Part shown: in pieces, positions 1 to 8,090 of the stretch | How positions within the stretch are numbered: the first letter of the stretch is position 1 | Layout of the letters: every line of letters starts with the position of its first letter | The notes under the pieces: generated by a model | Databases searched by the model: none | What the model saw: the letters and a program-made list of their open reading frames with translations, nothing else | What the model was told of the DNA's origin: nothing | Assembly (NCBI GenBank): GCA_964585545.1 | Contig: CAZPDT010000007.1 | Coordinates: forward strand, 1-64,000 | DNA length: 64,000 bases | From: Brumimicrobium sp964585545 | Lineage (GTDB): Bacteria; Bacteroidota; Bacteroidia; Flavobacteriales_D; Crocinitomicaceae | Direction of reading: 5' to 3' | Translations under genes and position numbers: made by a program

Positions 1-22
1 ATGTGAATTTGTTGAAATAGTG

Positions 23-113
23 TAGTCAATTACGAATTAGAGAATTAGTCAATTACGAATGAGGGAATTAGTCAATTACGAATTAGGAATGGTTCAATTG
101 TGAATTAGGGAAT
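23..113. repeat. 23-bp tandem repeat, about four units
   Basis: Four head-to-tail units begin at 23, 46, 69 and 91. Each contains TCAATTACGAATTAG or a close variant; the third unit is 22 bp and the fourth is the most diverged. The array lies in a 361-base gene-free stretch upstream of rpmE2. Apart from the array and the rpmE2 promoter, nothing else was recognised in that stretch. Confidence 0.85.
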
Positions 114-291
114 TGCGAACGGTTTAGATTGATGTTTGGACAGGTTTTTATTTTCCAATAGATTTCTTTTTACACTATTATTTCCGAGTAAATATTTCTA
201 AAAGTGTTGTAACATCTGATGAGACAACTGTGTTCTAATTAACGCATAAATTTAATAGATACTGAAAGTTATTAAAATATTTAATGATACA

Positions 292-323
292 TTGTGCGAA
301 TCAAATTTTTATTCCTAAATTTG
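292..323 (+). promoter_or_regulatory. Bacteroidota -33/-7 promoter of rpmE2
   Basis: A TTG at 292-294 and TAAATTTG at 316-323 are separated by 21 bases, which fits the Bacteroidota TTTG / TAnnTTTG promoter pattern. It would place transcription start a few bases after 323, about 35 bases before the rpmE2 ATG. Confidence 0.55.
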
Positions 324-361
324 CAAACCGATTTGGATAAGAACTAGAAATATTATTGAAG

Positions 362-625
362 ATGAAGAAAGATACACACCCAGAGAACTATCGATTAGTT
401 GTGTTTAAAGATATGACAAATGATTTCACATTTGTTTCTCGCTCTTGCGCTCCTTCTAAAGAGACAGTAAAGTGGGAGGATGGTAATGAATATCCATTGG
501 TAAAATTAGATATTTCATATAAGTCTCATCCTTATTTTACAGGTAAACAACAATATGTTGATACCGCAGGAAGAATTGATAAATTCAAAAACAGATATTC
601 GCGTCACTTAAAGGACAAAAAATAG
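362..625 (+). CDS. rpmE2: Ribosomal protein bL31, type B (zinc-independent)
   Basis: This 87-residue protein is the type B form of large-subunit protein bL31, which bridges the ribosomal subunits. The family core is visible in HPENYRLVVFKD near the N-terminus and in SHPYFTGKQ and FKNRYSR near the C-terminus. It has a single cysteine (residue 29) and no CxxC pair, so it is the form that does not bind zinc; in other bacteria this paralogue often replaces the zinc form when zinc is scarce. The ATG at 362 is preferred over a TTG six bases upstream. A good promoter and a hairpin terminator flank it, so it is probably monocistronic. Confidence 0.95.
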   Translation: MKKDTHPENYRLVVFKDMTNDFTFVSRSCAPSKETVKWEDGNEYPLVKLDISYKSHPYFTGKQQYVDTAGRIDKFKNRYSRHLKDKK

Positions 626-656
626 TTGATATTTAGAGAACGGTTATTTTAATCAG

Positions 657-690
657 AAAAGGAGGATTTTTAAAATTCTCCTTTTTTTTA
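657..690 (+). terminator. Rho-independent terminator of rpmE2
   Basis: The arms at 657-670 and 672-685 are complementary apart from one G-T pair (core GGAGGATTTT / AAAATTCTCC) and are followed by a run of T. The hairpin lies about 30 bases after the rpmE2 stop. Confidence 0.85.
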
Positions 691-692
691 TT

Positions 693-744
693 TTTGTCAT
701 AATTTTGGACAAACTTGTCAATTATTAATATTTTCTTATCTTTG
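693..744 (+). promoter_or_regulatory. Promoter of the cupin/haemoglobin pair with an adjoining inverted repeat
   Basis: TTG at 715-717 and TATCTTTG at 737-744 are 19 bases apart and form a good -33/-7 promoter for the gene starting at 771. Immediately upstream, TTTGTC (693-698) and GACAAA (708-713) form an inverted repeat with a 9-base spacer that abuts the -33 element. Its position suggests an operator for an activator or repressor. The regulator is unknown. Confidence 0.5.
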
Positions 745-770
745 TTTAGACTAAATAAAAATAATGATAA

Positions 771-1118
771 ATGGAATATAATTCTTTCAAAAACGATCTT
801 CAATTTGGTGAAGATAGGGTGAAAATATCAGTAGTATTGGAAACTTCATTTTCTAAAGAAATCAGAATAGCTTTTAAAGAAGGACAAGTAATGAAAGAGC
901 ATAAGGCAGCATATCCTATTGCTGTGCATTTGTTAAAAGGTGCTATTGAGTTTGGTGTTGAAGGCACAAAGCATCAACTCAAAGAAGGTGATATTCTAAC
1001 TTTAGAAGGAAATATTGCCCATGACTTACTTGCTCATGAGGAAAGTATTGTACGATTGACCTTGTCAAAATTAGATTCAGTCGAAAGAGTTAAAGGTGTA
1101 GTAAAAGATTCCAAGTAG
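771..1118 (+). CDS. Small single-domain cupin protein
   Basis: A 115-residue single-domain cupin. The barrel is recognisable from the stretch around HLLKGAIEFGVEG and the second motif KEGDILTLEGNIAHDL; histidines 44, 53, 68 and 84 are candidates for metal binding. No enzymatic function can be assigned. It ends two bases before the start of a truncated haemoglobin gene, so the two are almost certainly co-transcribed from the promoter at 715-744. Small cupins next to haemoglobin or hemerythrin genes are plausible sensors or accessory proteins in nitric oxide or oxygen responses, but that is inference from position. Confidence 0.85.
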   Translation: MEYNSFKNDLQFGEDRVKISVVLETSFSKEIRIAFKEGQVMKEHKAAYPIAVHLLKGAIEFGVEGTKHQLKEGDILTLEGNIAHDLLAHEESIVRLTLSKLDSVERVKGVVKDSK

Positions 1119-1120
1119 TA

Positions 1121-1519
1121 ATGAAAGAAATTGAGAACAGAGAGGACGTTCGTTTGCTGGTGCATACCTTTTACGATAAAATCAGAAAGGACGGGTTTTT
1201 GGGCCCCATCTTTGAAATGCATCTCGAAGGAAAATGGCCCGCACATCTGGAAAAGCTTACAGATTTTTGGGAAACGAACTTATTTGGAGTGCCAAAATTT
1301 AGAGGAAATCCACAAAGGGCACATGCGATTGTTGACAGGAACATTGATTATGGAGTGACCCAAGAGCATTTTGCCCATTGGGTAGAAATGTGGCACAAAA
1401 CAATAGATGAAATGTTTGTAGGTGGACGAGCAGAGCGAGCAAAAATGGCTGCTGAAAGAATGGCACAAGGTCTATTTCTTGGTGTTGTGAGTCATCGGCC
1501 TGAAAATAACTATTTGTAA
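1121..1519 (+). CDS. Group III truncated haemoglobin
   Basis: A 132-residue 2-on-2 globin of group III. Characteristic features are the early TFYDKI segment with a tyrosine at residue 18, a TDFW helix, the segment RGNPQRAHAIV in which His68 is the likely proximal haem ligand, and HFAHWVEMW with the group III tryptophan. Such proteins bind O2 and NO and are linked to microaerobic growth or nitrosative stress in the few species studied. It lies two bases after the cupin gene and 62 bases before a hemerythrin-like gene, giving a compact set of probable gas-binding proteins. Confidence 0.9.
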   Translation: MKEIENREDVRLLVHTFYDKIRKDGFLGPIFEMHLEGKWPAHLEKLTDFWETNLFGVPKFRGNPQRAHAIVDRNIDYGVTQEHFAHWVEMWHKTIDEMFVGGRAERAKMAAERMAQGLFLGVVSHRPENNYL

Positions 1520-1581
1520 GAATTATTAATATTAAAATAAGCATTTATTCCGTTCATCTTACTACGATAAAGCAGGATACT

Positions 1582-2052
1582 ATGGGAAATGAAAGCATAT
1601 CAGTTGATCATAAAAACACATTAGATTCCTTTAATGAAGAGCACCGATATGGTCGCTTGGTGGGTTGGAAAATAAGGAAAGGTCTTGATAAAGGAGTGGA
1701 AATAAAAAGAATCAAGAAGTATACCGATTGGATATATGAAAATTATTTAACGGCTCTCTTAGACCATGAAGAGCAATATATATTCCCTATACTTGGGGAG
1801 AAACACAAGTTGGTCAAGAAGGCGCTATCTAACCATCGAAGACTAAGGCGTTTATTCAATGAAAAGGAGAACGTTGAAAGGGCTTTGTATCAGATTGAGG
1901 AGGAATTGGATTTACACATTAGATTTGAGGAACGTGAACTTTTCTCTTTGGTTCAGGAGAAAGCAACAGCAGAAGAGTTAGAAAATATAGAAAAAACATA
2001 TAAATCAATCGACTTTCAAGAATATACAGGAGATGTCTTTTGGGAACAATAG
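1582..2052 (+). CDS. Hemerythrin-like (HHE domain) protein
   Basis: A 156-residue helical protein of the hemerythrin HHE family, whose members carry a non-haem di-iron centre. Candidate ligands are His21, His62 with Glu63/Glu64 (DHEEQYIFP), His85 (SNHRRLRRL) and His112 with Glu116/117 (LHIRFEEREL). The histidine usually found four residues before the EE pair is replaced by leucine (residue 59), and His62 sits directly before the pair, so the iron site may be altered. It follows the haemoglobin gene by 62 bases and may share its transcript. The product could bind O2 or NO or store iron; none of these is shown by sequence alone. Confidence 0.85.
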   Translation: MGNESISVDHKNTLDSFNEEHRYGRLVGWKIRKGLDKGVEIKRIKKYTDWIYENYLTALLDHEEQYIFPILGEKHKLVKKALSNHRRLRRLFNEKENVERALYQIEEELDLHIRFEERELFSLVQEKATAEELENIEKTYKSIDFQEYTGDVFWEQ

Positions 2053-2130
2053 ATCCGCTGCTTAATTGAAATTTGATGTTTTTATATTTTAAAGTGACAA
2101 AACCTAATAAATTCACTTGATTCAATAGTG

Positions 2131-2442
2131 TTTTAATCCGTATTCCAAGACAGTCATCTTTTGTAACATAAAATGGCTGGCTTTTACGCTTAACATACTA
2201 AAAAGGGAGCATTTCCAAAGATAGCAGGCAGTTTAGCTTTGGAATAGAAAATGTATGAATAATTCGGGTTATGATTTTTGGTCAAAATACACACCGAAAC
2301 AGAGTGAGAAACAGAGTGAGAGCGAAGGTTTATGCACAAGTATTTATAGTCTTCCCTCAATACTTACTGCCTAAAACTCTTGCTTAACTCTGAATTCCAT
2401 TTCATTGCGTTGCGTTTATTCAGGGTTAATAACTCGGGTTAA
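2131..2442. repeat. Composite copy of the dispersed TTAACCCG / CGGGTTAA repeat
   Basis: Most of the 386-base gap between the hemerythrin gene and the oxidase gene is repeat. One module (2131-2190) contains TCTTTTGTAACATAAAATGG and recurs at 9078, 17740 and, inverted, at 12965. A second (2207-2271) matches 33232-33296 at 62 of 65 positions and holds a perfect 8-bp inverted repeat, TTCCAAAG / CTTTGGAA. A third (2272-2300) matches 9138-9166. A fourth (2390-2425) is an inverted match to 9190-9224. The end, AACTCGGGTTAA (2431-2442), provides the stop codon of the oxidase gene. Confidence 0.8.
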
Positions 2443-3830
2443 TCAACATCAATTATTTTTCCTGGATTTAATATATTATTGGGGTCGAACAATAACTTTA
2501 TTTCCTTCATCAGTTGTAATGACACTTTCGTGAAGGGAATGTCCATATATTGTTTTTGAACAAGTCCAATACCATGTTCCCCTGAAATGGTTCCTCCAAG
2601 TTGGATAACCAAGATAAATAGTTCTCTTATGGCTTTTGGCAATTCATTATTCCATTGATTTTCAGATAAATTTCCTTTGATGATATTCACGTGCAAATTC
2701 CCGTCTCCTGCATGACCATAACAAACCGACTTAAAACCGTGCTTTTCACCAATTTTTTTTACACCTTCCAGTAAATTGGGCAATTCAAACCTTGGAACAA
2801 CAGTGTCTTCTTCTTTATATATCGAGTTTCCTTTAACTGCCTCGCTCACTTTTCTTCGTATTTCCCAAAGTTTGTCTTTTTGTGCCTGACTGTCCGCAAA
2901 AAGGACTTCTCCTGTATCATATTGTTCAATAACATTTAGAATTTTCTCACATTCCTCCATCAATTTCTCTTCATCGAAGCCATCAACTTCTATTAAAAGT
3001 AAGGCTTCAGTGTTGTCCTCAACTGCTAAAGTTATTGAAGGTATTTTTTCTAATGTCCAAAGAATTGCATCGCGCTCCATAAACTCCAAACCACTTGGAG
3101 TAATACCTGTTTTCATAATACTTGCTACAGCTTCACAAGCTTTTTTAGCATCGTAAAAGGGAACCAACATTAATTTGTCATCAGTTGGATGGGGGATGAG
3201 TTTTAAGACAATCTTTGTTACCACACCCAAAGTGCCTTCACTTCCAACAATGAGTTGTGTAAGGTTGTAACCCGTTGCATTTTTAAGAACATTCGCTCCG
3301 GTCCATATAACCTCGCCATTTGGCAAAACAACTTCTAAGTTTAAAACATAATCCTGTGTTACACCATATTTTACGGCTTTTGGACCTCCACTGTTTTCCG
3401 AAATGTTTCCTCCAATAAAGCAGCTTCCTTTAGAAGCGGGATCAGGTGGATAAAATAGCCCTTTCTCTTTTACGGCTTCCTGAAGATCTTGAGTTATGAC
3501 TCCAGGCTCTGTAGTTACTTGATAATTGTCCTCATCTATATGAATAATCTTATTCATTTTCTCCATGCTTAATACAACCCCACCGTGTATGGGCAGCGCA
3601 CCACCACTAAGTCCAGTTCGTGCTCCAGATGGCGTAACAGGTATTTTATTTGTGTTACAATAAGACAATATTGCGGCAACTTCATTTGTTTGAGTAGGTC
3701 TTAAAACCAAGTCGGGTAGAAAAAGTAAATCTTCCGTTTCATCGCGACCATATTTTTCCATGGAGGCACTATCATTTATAGCAATATGCTTAAATTCTTT
3801 CAACAGATCATCCAATTGTTGTCTTGTCAT
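2439..3830 (-). CDS. glcD: FAD-linked oxidase, glycolate/D-lactate dehydrogenase type
   Basis: A 463-residue flavoprotein of the GlcD / D-lactate dehydrogenase family, which oxidises 2-hydroxy acids and passes electrons to a quinone or partner protein. The N-terminal FAD-binding half (to about 215) shows VTPSGARTGLSGG, PPDPASKG, GGNISENSGGPK and GSEGTLG; the C-terminal oxidase half shows YGHAGDGNLHVN, SGEHGIG and a final NPGKI. No iron-sulfur domain is fused and no GlcE or GlcF partner is adjacent. The substrate cannot be fixed; glycolate and D-lactate are both possible. The stop codon lies inside a dispersed repeat end. Confidence 0.88.
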   Translation of the reverse strand: MTRQQLDDLLKEFKHIAINDSASMEKYGRDETEDLLFLPDLVLRPTQTNEVAAILSYCNTNKIPVTPSGARTGLSGGALPIHGGVVLSMEKMNKIIHIDEDNYQVTTEPGVITQDLQEAVKEKGLFYPPDPASKGSCFIGGNISENSGGPKAVKYGVTQDYVLNLEVVLPNGEVIWTGANVLKNATGYNLTQLIVGSEGTLGVVTKIVLKLIPHPTDDKLMLVPFYDAKKACEAVASIMKTGITPSGLEFMERDAILWTLEKIPSITLAVEDNTEALLLIEVDGFDEEKLMEECEKILNVIEQYDTGEVLFADSQAQKDKLWEIRRKVSEAVKGNSIYKEEDTVVPRFELPNLLEGVKKIGEKHGFKSVCYGHAGDGNLHVNIIKGNLSENQWNNELPKAIRELFILVIQLGGTISGEHGIGLVQKQYMDIPFTKVSLQLMKEIKLLFDPNNILNPGKIIDVD

Positions 3831-3857
3831 TGTACTTTAGTTTTGTTCATTATATAA

Positions 3858-3892
3858 AAATCCCGACTTCCATTTTTGAAAGATCGGGATTT
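3858..3892 (-). terminator. Terminator after the PorE-like gene
   Basis: On the minus strand AAATCCCGA (plus 3884-3892) pairs with TCGGGATTT (plus 3858-3866), followed by further T residues. It lies 94 bases beyond the stop of the OmpA/TPR gene and just before the oxidase start. Confidence 0.75.
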
Positions 3893-3985
3893 ACAGTCAC
3901 TTCTTCCGAATTATTAATTTCGGTACGGTATATAGTATCGAGCGCACAAGCCGTATTCACCGAATACTTTCATTTTAAGCGCTAC

Positions 3986-6061
3986 TTAGTTTGCAATAAT
4001 TTCAAATTCAGTTCTTCTGTTTTCTTGACGACCTTTTGCTGTATTGTTACTTGCAACAGGCCTTGTTGAGCCATAACCTTTTGCTGTTAATCTACTTTTA
4101 GAAATACCTTTGCCAATCAAATAATTGACTACAGCTTCTGCACGATCTTGAGACAAATTATTGTTTAACGAAGCAGAACCTGTATTGTCAGTATGTCCAG
4201 ATATTTCAACCTTTAAGGAAGGCACATCTTTCATCAGTTGCACCAAACGATCCAATTCGCTATTCGATTCAGGCCGCAGAGTGGATTTTCCAATATCAAA
4301 GAAGATATTGCGCAATTGAATTTTGCTTCCAACAGCAATATTTTTCAATTCAATCACTTTATCTACCATGTTGTAGTCACTATTTTTTGGAAGGTCAAAG
4401 TTTTCGGAATGGAAGAGGTAACCATCTGCTTTAACGGCAATACCGTAGTTTTTGCCAGCTTTTAGTGAAAGGAGGAACTTCCCTGTAGCACTATTGGTTG
4501 TGAAATGCTCAATAATTTGACCTGTATTGTTGTCTGTAATTTCTATATTAGCTTTCACGGGTTTTCTTGTAATTGCATCAATCGTTTTCCCTTTAAAAAC
4601 AGTTAGTGATACTTTGTTTATGCTTACGGGATTTTCAATTTGAGGATCTTTTACAGGTTTTGCAATTGAGGCCAACAGATAGTTTTCGATATCAACAATT
4701 GGCTCTTTAGGCGCTCCCCAAAAGGTTACTTTATAGATGTCAAAACCGCCTTTCCCACCAGGTCGATTGGAGGAAATATAAGCGTACTTACCATTGGCTG
4801 TTGCAGCAAAGAAAAAGTCATCATAAGGTGTATTGATTGGATACCCCATATTCTTTGGAACAGACCAACTACCACTTGTTCGATAAGAGACAAAGATATC
4901 GTATCCTCCCATGGATTCATGGCCTTGAGAAGCAATATACATTGTTTTATCGTCAATGTGCAAATAGATCGGACCATCATTGAACTGACTACTTACAGGG
5001 CCAATTCTTGCTGCTGCTTTATAATCTTTATTCATTTTACTTTGCATAGCAGAATACATAATGTCAGTTCCTCTGTTGGCAGTATTGATTTCTCTTGAGA
5101 AGGTAATATTGTATCCGTCAGGGCTATATGCACCGTACATATCATTGGTTCTTTTTGAGCTAATTTGATAGGGCAATATTTCTGGAGTGCTCCATTTGGC
5201 ACCGTCTAATTTTGATTCATAGATGTCAGATTGACCGTCATTATCTTTAGAAATCAAGAGCTTGGTCCCGTCAAATGATAAATTATTGACAATATCGTTG
5301 AGGGAAGAATTTACAGTTCCCGGTATGGGTTTAACTTTCTGCCAAGTGCCTTCATTGTTATAGGAGACATATATGTCATGGTCATATTGACCTACTTCAT
5401 TGGGCTTGTTCCCGTTGGGACGATTAGAGCTAAAAATCAACTCGGAACCATCCATGGTAATTGTGGGGGCAATTTCATCGTATTCTGTATTCAATACTTT
5501 TACATTGTCTACCCAACAGCGCGTAGGATCTGATTTGTATTTTTTTGCAAAATCTAATTGTCGCTTATGCAGTGCCGTAAATTTTGAGAAATTGTCTGCT
5601 TTTTTATAGCTATTTTCAAACTTTTTAAATGAAGTCGCAGCGTCATCAACCTTACTGTCAAGTTGTTGAGCTAAACCGAGATAGTAATAGAGAAAAGGAT
5701 CACATTCTGGGTTGAGTTCATTGGCTTTGTACAAATATGGAATTGCCTTATATGGAGAAGTAGAGTGGATGTAACAAACCCCAATTCTATAGTTGTTCAA
5801 TGCATTGTTTGGATTTAGGTTCTGAGCAATTTCAAATTGTTTAAGGGCTTTAATAAAGAAAAGACCAGGATCTTTTACTTCAAAAATTGCGGTAGAACCT
5901 TGTGTAAAAAATACTTCACCTTTGCTTATTGCATCTGTAGCATTTTTAAATCCATCCACATCATCCTTGAAGTTTTTACGTTTAAACTCTACATTTTGTG
6001 CAGATAAAAGTCCACTTAACAAAAGTGCTATTACCAGTATATATTTATTTTCAATTTTCAT
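3986..6061 (-). CDS. PorE-like TPR / beta-propeller / OmpA outer-membrane protein
   Basis: A 691-residue exported protein. A signal peptide (MKIENKYILVIALLLSGLL then SAQ) precedes TPR-type helices (about 25-190), PD40/WD40-like propeller blades with repeated SSNRP and DIYVS elements (about 195-440), a carboxypeptidase-regulatory-like beta domain (about 475-560), and a C-terminal OmpA peptidoglycan-binding domain (FFDIGKSTLRPES, SGHTDNTGS, NRRTEFEI). This is the domain order of PorE, a T9SS-associated anchor in Porphyromonas, but Flavobacteriales carry several paralogues of this architecture, so a direct T9SS role is inference. The ATG at 6061 is preferred because it starts the signal peptide and leaves 11 bases after the upstream TPR gene. 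Confidence 0.85.
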   Translation of the reverse strand: MKIENKYILVIALLLSGLLSAQNVEFKRKNFKDDVDGFKNATDAISKGEVFFTQGSTAIFEVKDPGLFFIKALKQFEIAQNLNPNNALNNYRIGVCYIHSTSPYKAIPYLYKANELNPECDPFLYYYLGLAQQLDSKVDDAATSFKKFENSYKKADNFSKFTALHKRQLDFAKKYKSDPTRCWVDNVKVLNTEYDEIAPTITMDGSELIFSSNRPNGNKPNEVGQYDHDIYVSYNNEGTWQKVKPIPGTVNSSLNDIVNNLSFDGTKLLISKDNDGQSDIYESKLDGAKWSTPEILPYQISSKRTNDMYGAYSPDGYNITFSREINTANRGTDIMYSAMQSKMNKDYKAAARIGPVSSQFNDGPIYLHIDDKTMYIASQGHESMGGYDIFVSYRTSGSWSVPKNMGYPINTPYDDFFFAATANGKYAYISSNRPGGKGGFDIYKVTFWGAPKEPIVDIENYLLASIAKPVKDPQIENPVSINKVSLTVFKGKTIDAITRKPVKANIEITDNNTGQIIEHFTTNSATGKFLLSLKAGKNYGIAVKADGYLFHSENFDLPKNSDYNMVDKVIELKNIAVGSKIQLRNIFFDIGKSTLRPESNSELDRLVQLMKDVPSLKVEISGHTDNTGSASLNNNLSQDRAEAVVNYLIGKGISKSRLTAKGYGSTRPVASNNTAKGRQENRRTEFEIIAN

Positions 6062-6072
6062 AATATTATAAT

Positions 6073-7179
6073 TTAAAATCCACAATTTTGAGAAGCGTAC
6101 TTTTGACCAACTTCAGAGCCCAATTCTTCTGCTTTGTCCCAATCCTCACAGGCACTGTCCATATCGCGAAGCATTTCATTGATCATTCCACGGTTAACAT
6201 ACGCTGAGGTATAGTTCGGATTCAATTCTATCGCTTTATCTATTGCTTTTTTAGCGCCTTTATAATCTTCTTTTTTAAATTTTACAGCAGCAATATTGAG
6301 ATAGGCAGGTGCATAATTTTTATTTATTTTAATGCACTTATTGAAGTCTGACAAGGCCTCATCATATCTTTTCCGTTCCATTTGAGTAGCGCCTCTGTTG
6401 TTGTAGGCCAAATGAAAATTCTTATCAATAGAAATTGCACGATTGAAAGCAGCAATGGCAGCATCATAATTTTTCATTTTTAATCTTGTGGTGCCTACAT
6501 TATTGAGTACAAAAGCCAAGTTGGGATTTTTTCTTTCGGCTTCTTCGTAATCCGCAATAGCCTTCTTATATTCTTTTTTCATTTTATAACAGCTTCCACG
6601 GTCGTTATAAGAATAAGCCAAATTGCCTTTTAATTCAATAGATTTTGTAAAAGATTTAATCGCTGCATCGTATTCTTTTTGCAGAAACTGTAATGTTCCA
6701 TAATTATAATGCGCTTTTGGATCTTTCGGATTCAATTGAATGGCTTTTTTATAATCTTTTTCAGCTTTCTCATAGTTTTTAGTCCCTTGATAAGCCCTTC
6801 CTCTTTGAAAATAAGCTTTTGAATAGTTAGGGTCTTTATCAATCAATTGTGTTAAAGTCTTAGCTGCTGCAGCAAAATAATCACCTTCATTCTCCGCAAC
6901 ACCTTTGTTGTAATAGGCAGCTGTGAAATTGGGGTCTGCTGCAATTGAAGCCTTAAAAGCAGCAATAGCTTTGTCGTAGGACTTTTGTTTAAAAAGCGAG
7001 ATGCCTTCATTGTAAGCTTCCTGACTTTTAGCTACGGCAGCATTTTCTTCATTTAATGCAGCAATTGAATCGCGGTATGCCCTCTCTTTTTCGGTTAGCC
7101 CATCTCCATCTTCTTGAGCAAAAGCAATTGCTCCAAAGAAACCGATGAAAAGACCGAAAAGCATTAGTTTTTGTTTCAT
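6073..7179 (-). CDS. Exported TPR-repeat protein
   Basis: A 368-residue protein with a signal peptide (MKQKLMLFGLFIGFFGAIAFA) followed by about eight tandem TPR units from residue 50 to 350. Individual units are clear, for example YDKAIAAFKASIAADPNFTAAYYNKG and YEKAEKDYKKAIQLNPKDP, with the alternating small and aromatic residues of the family. Such repeats form scaffolds in the periplasm. It is transcribed just ahead of the PorE-like gene with an 11-base gap, so the two probably act together at the cell envelope. No catalytic motif is present. Confidence 0.85.
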   Translation of the reverse strand: MKQKLMLFGLFIGFFGAIAFAQEDGDGLTEKERAYRDSIAALNEENAAVAKSQEAYNEGISLFKQKSYDKAIAAFKASIAADPNFTAAYYNKGVAENEGDYFAAAAKTLTQLIDKDPNYSKAYFQRGRAYQGTKNYEKAEKDYKKAIQLNPKDPKAHYNYGTLQFLQKEYDAAIKSFTKSIELKGNLAYSYNDRGSCYKMKKEYKKAIADYEEAERKNPNLAFVLNNVGTTRLKMKNYDAAIAAFNRAISIDKNFHLAYNNRGATQMERKRYDEALSDFNKCIKINKNYAPAYLNIAAVKFKKEDYKGAKKAIDKAIELNPNYTSAYVNRGMINEMLRDMDSACEDWDKAEELGSEVGQKYASQNCGF

Positions 7180-7518
7180 AGTTTTTAATTTTAAATATGC
7201 ACTAAGATAGAATAATTATTTAAAAATTAAATCCAATTTTATTAAAGTTTTATATTGATTGTTTTATGTATGTAGCACAACACTCTGTTTATCCAAAGAG
7301 TCAATTTAAATATTCTTGTATTTCTGTTCAGACATTATTTATTTTGAGGAAGGCACTTGTGTGAACGTAAGTGTGTCGTAATCAAAAGAGAAGAAATGCA
7401 ATGAAATAATAAAGCATAAAAAAACACTGCGCACCCCAAGTAAATTCACATTTTATCTTTTCATGACAAAAACCTATGAATAATTCGGGTTAAATTTTTA
7501 ATTTTGATCAAAAAAATA
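7180..7518. other. Divergent spacer between TPR gene and purE
   Basis: This 339-base gap separates the divergent TPR and purE genes. It holds the repeat end AATTCGGGTTAA at 7482-7493 and a -7 motif for purE. Nothing else was recognised. Confidence 0.5.
7482..7506 (+). promoter_or_regulatory. purE -7 promoter element with a repeat end directly upstream
   Basis: TAATTTTG at 7499-7506 matches the -7 motif and ends 12 bases before the preferred purE ATG. The dispersed repeat end AATTCGGGTTAA (7482-7493) occupies the spacer region; no clear -33 TTTG is visible. The promoter therefore appears to have been built beside, or altered by, a repeat copy. Confidence 0.4.
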
Positions 7519-8001
7519 ATGGGAAAAGTCGGAATAATAATGGGGAGCAAATCTGATTTGCCAATTATGCAGGAAGCGGTAGACATATTGAATGAATTAG
7601 GTGTTGCTTATGAAATCGACATTGTATCGGCACACCGTACACCAGAGAAGATGTTTGACTATGCGAAGAGTGCCCACACACGAGGAATAACAACTATTAT
7701 CGCAGGAGCAGGAGGTGCAGCACACTTGCCTGGAATGACGGCTTCGCTTACGCCTTTACCCGTTATAGGAGTTCCAATTAAATCTAGGAATTCAATTGAT
7801 GGCTGGGATTCAATTCTTTCTATTCTGCAAATGCCTGGGGGGATTCCCGTGGCAACAGTAGCTCTAAATGGAGCGAAAAATGCAGGGATACTTGCAGCTA
7901 AAATTGTAGCAATAGACGACCAACAATTAACCAACAGACTAATTGAGTATATGGAGGAATTGAAGGAAAAGGTCATCCAGTCCAGCAAAGAAATTAAATA
8001 G
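7519..8001 (+). CDS. purE: N5-carboxyaminoimidazole ribonucleotide mutase
   Basis: PurE class I, 160 residues, rearranges N5-CAIR to CAIR in purine synthesis. The N-terminal MGSKSDLP, SAHRTPEKM and the glycine-rich AGAGGAAHLPGMTA are the substrate-binding signatures, and PVIGVP is also conserved. The ATG at 7519 gives the usual short N-terminus; a TTG 15 bases upstream overlaps the -7 promoter motif and is unlikely to be used. PurK, the usual partner that makes N5-CAIR, is not adjacent. PurC is encoded far away in this window at 59721. Confidence 0.95.
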   Translation: MGKVGIIMGSKSDLPIMQEAVDILNELGVAYEIDIVSAHRTPEKMFDYAKSAHTRGITTIIAGAGGAAHLPGMTASLTPLPVIGVPIKSRNSIDGWDSILSILQMPGGIPVATVALNGAKNAGILAAKIVAIDDQQLTNRLIEYMEELKEKVIQSSKEIK

Positions 8002-8090
8002 TGTGTTAGTGGTAAATGAAAGGAAAGCGTTTTAAATGCGTTTTCCCTGTGTCAAAAACTAGTCTATTTCACCGACTTGTAAAATAATTG

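Noticed and set aside
23..113. Tandem repeats as a CRISPR array
   Set aside because: The units are directly adjacent without unique spacers and no cas gene is present.
8021..8048. Hairpin after purE as a terminator
   Set aside because: The stem needs a bulge and a very small loop and has no T run after it.
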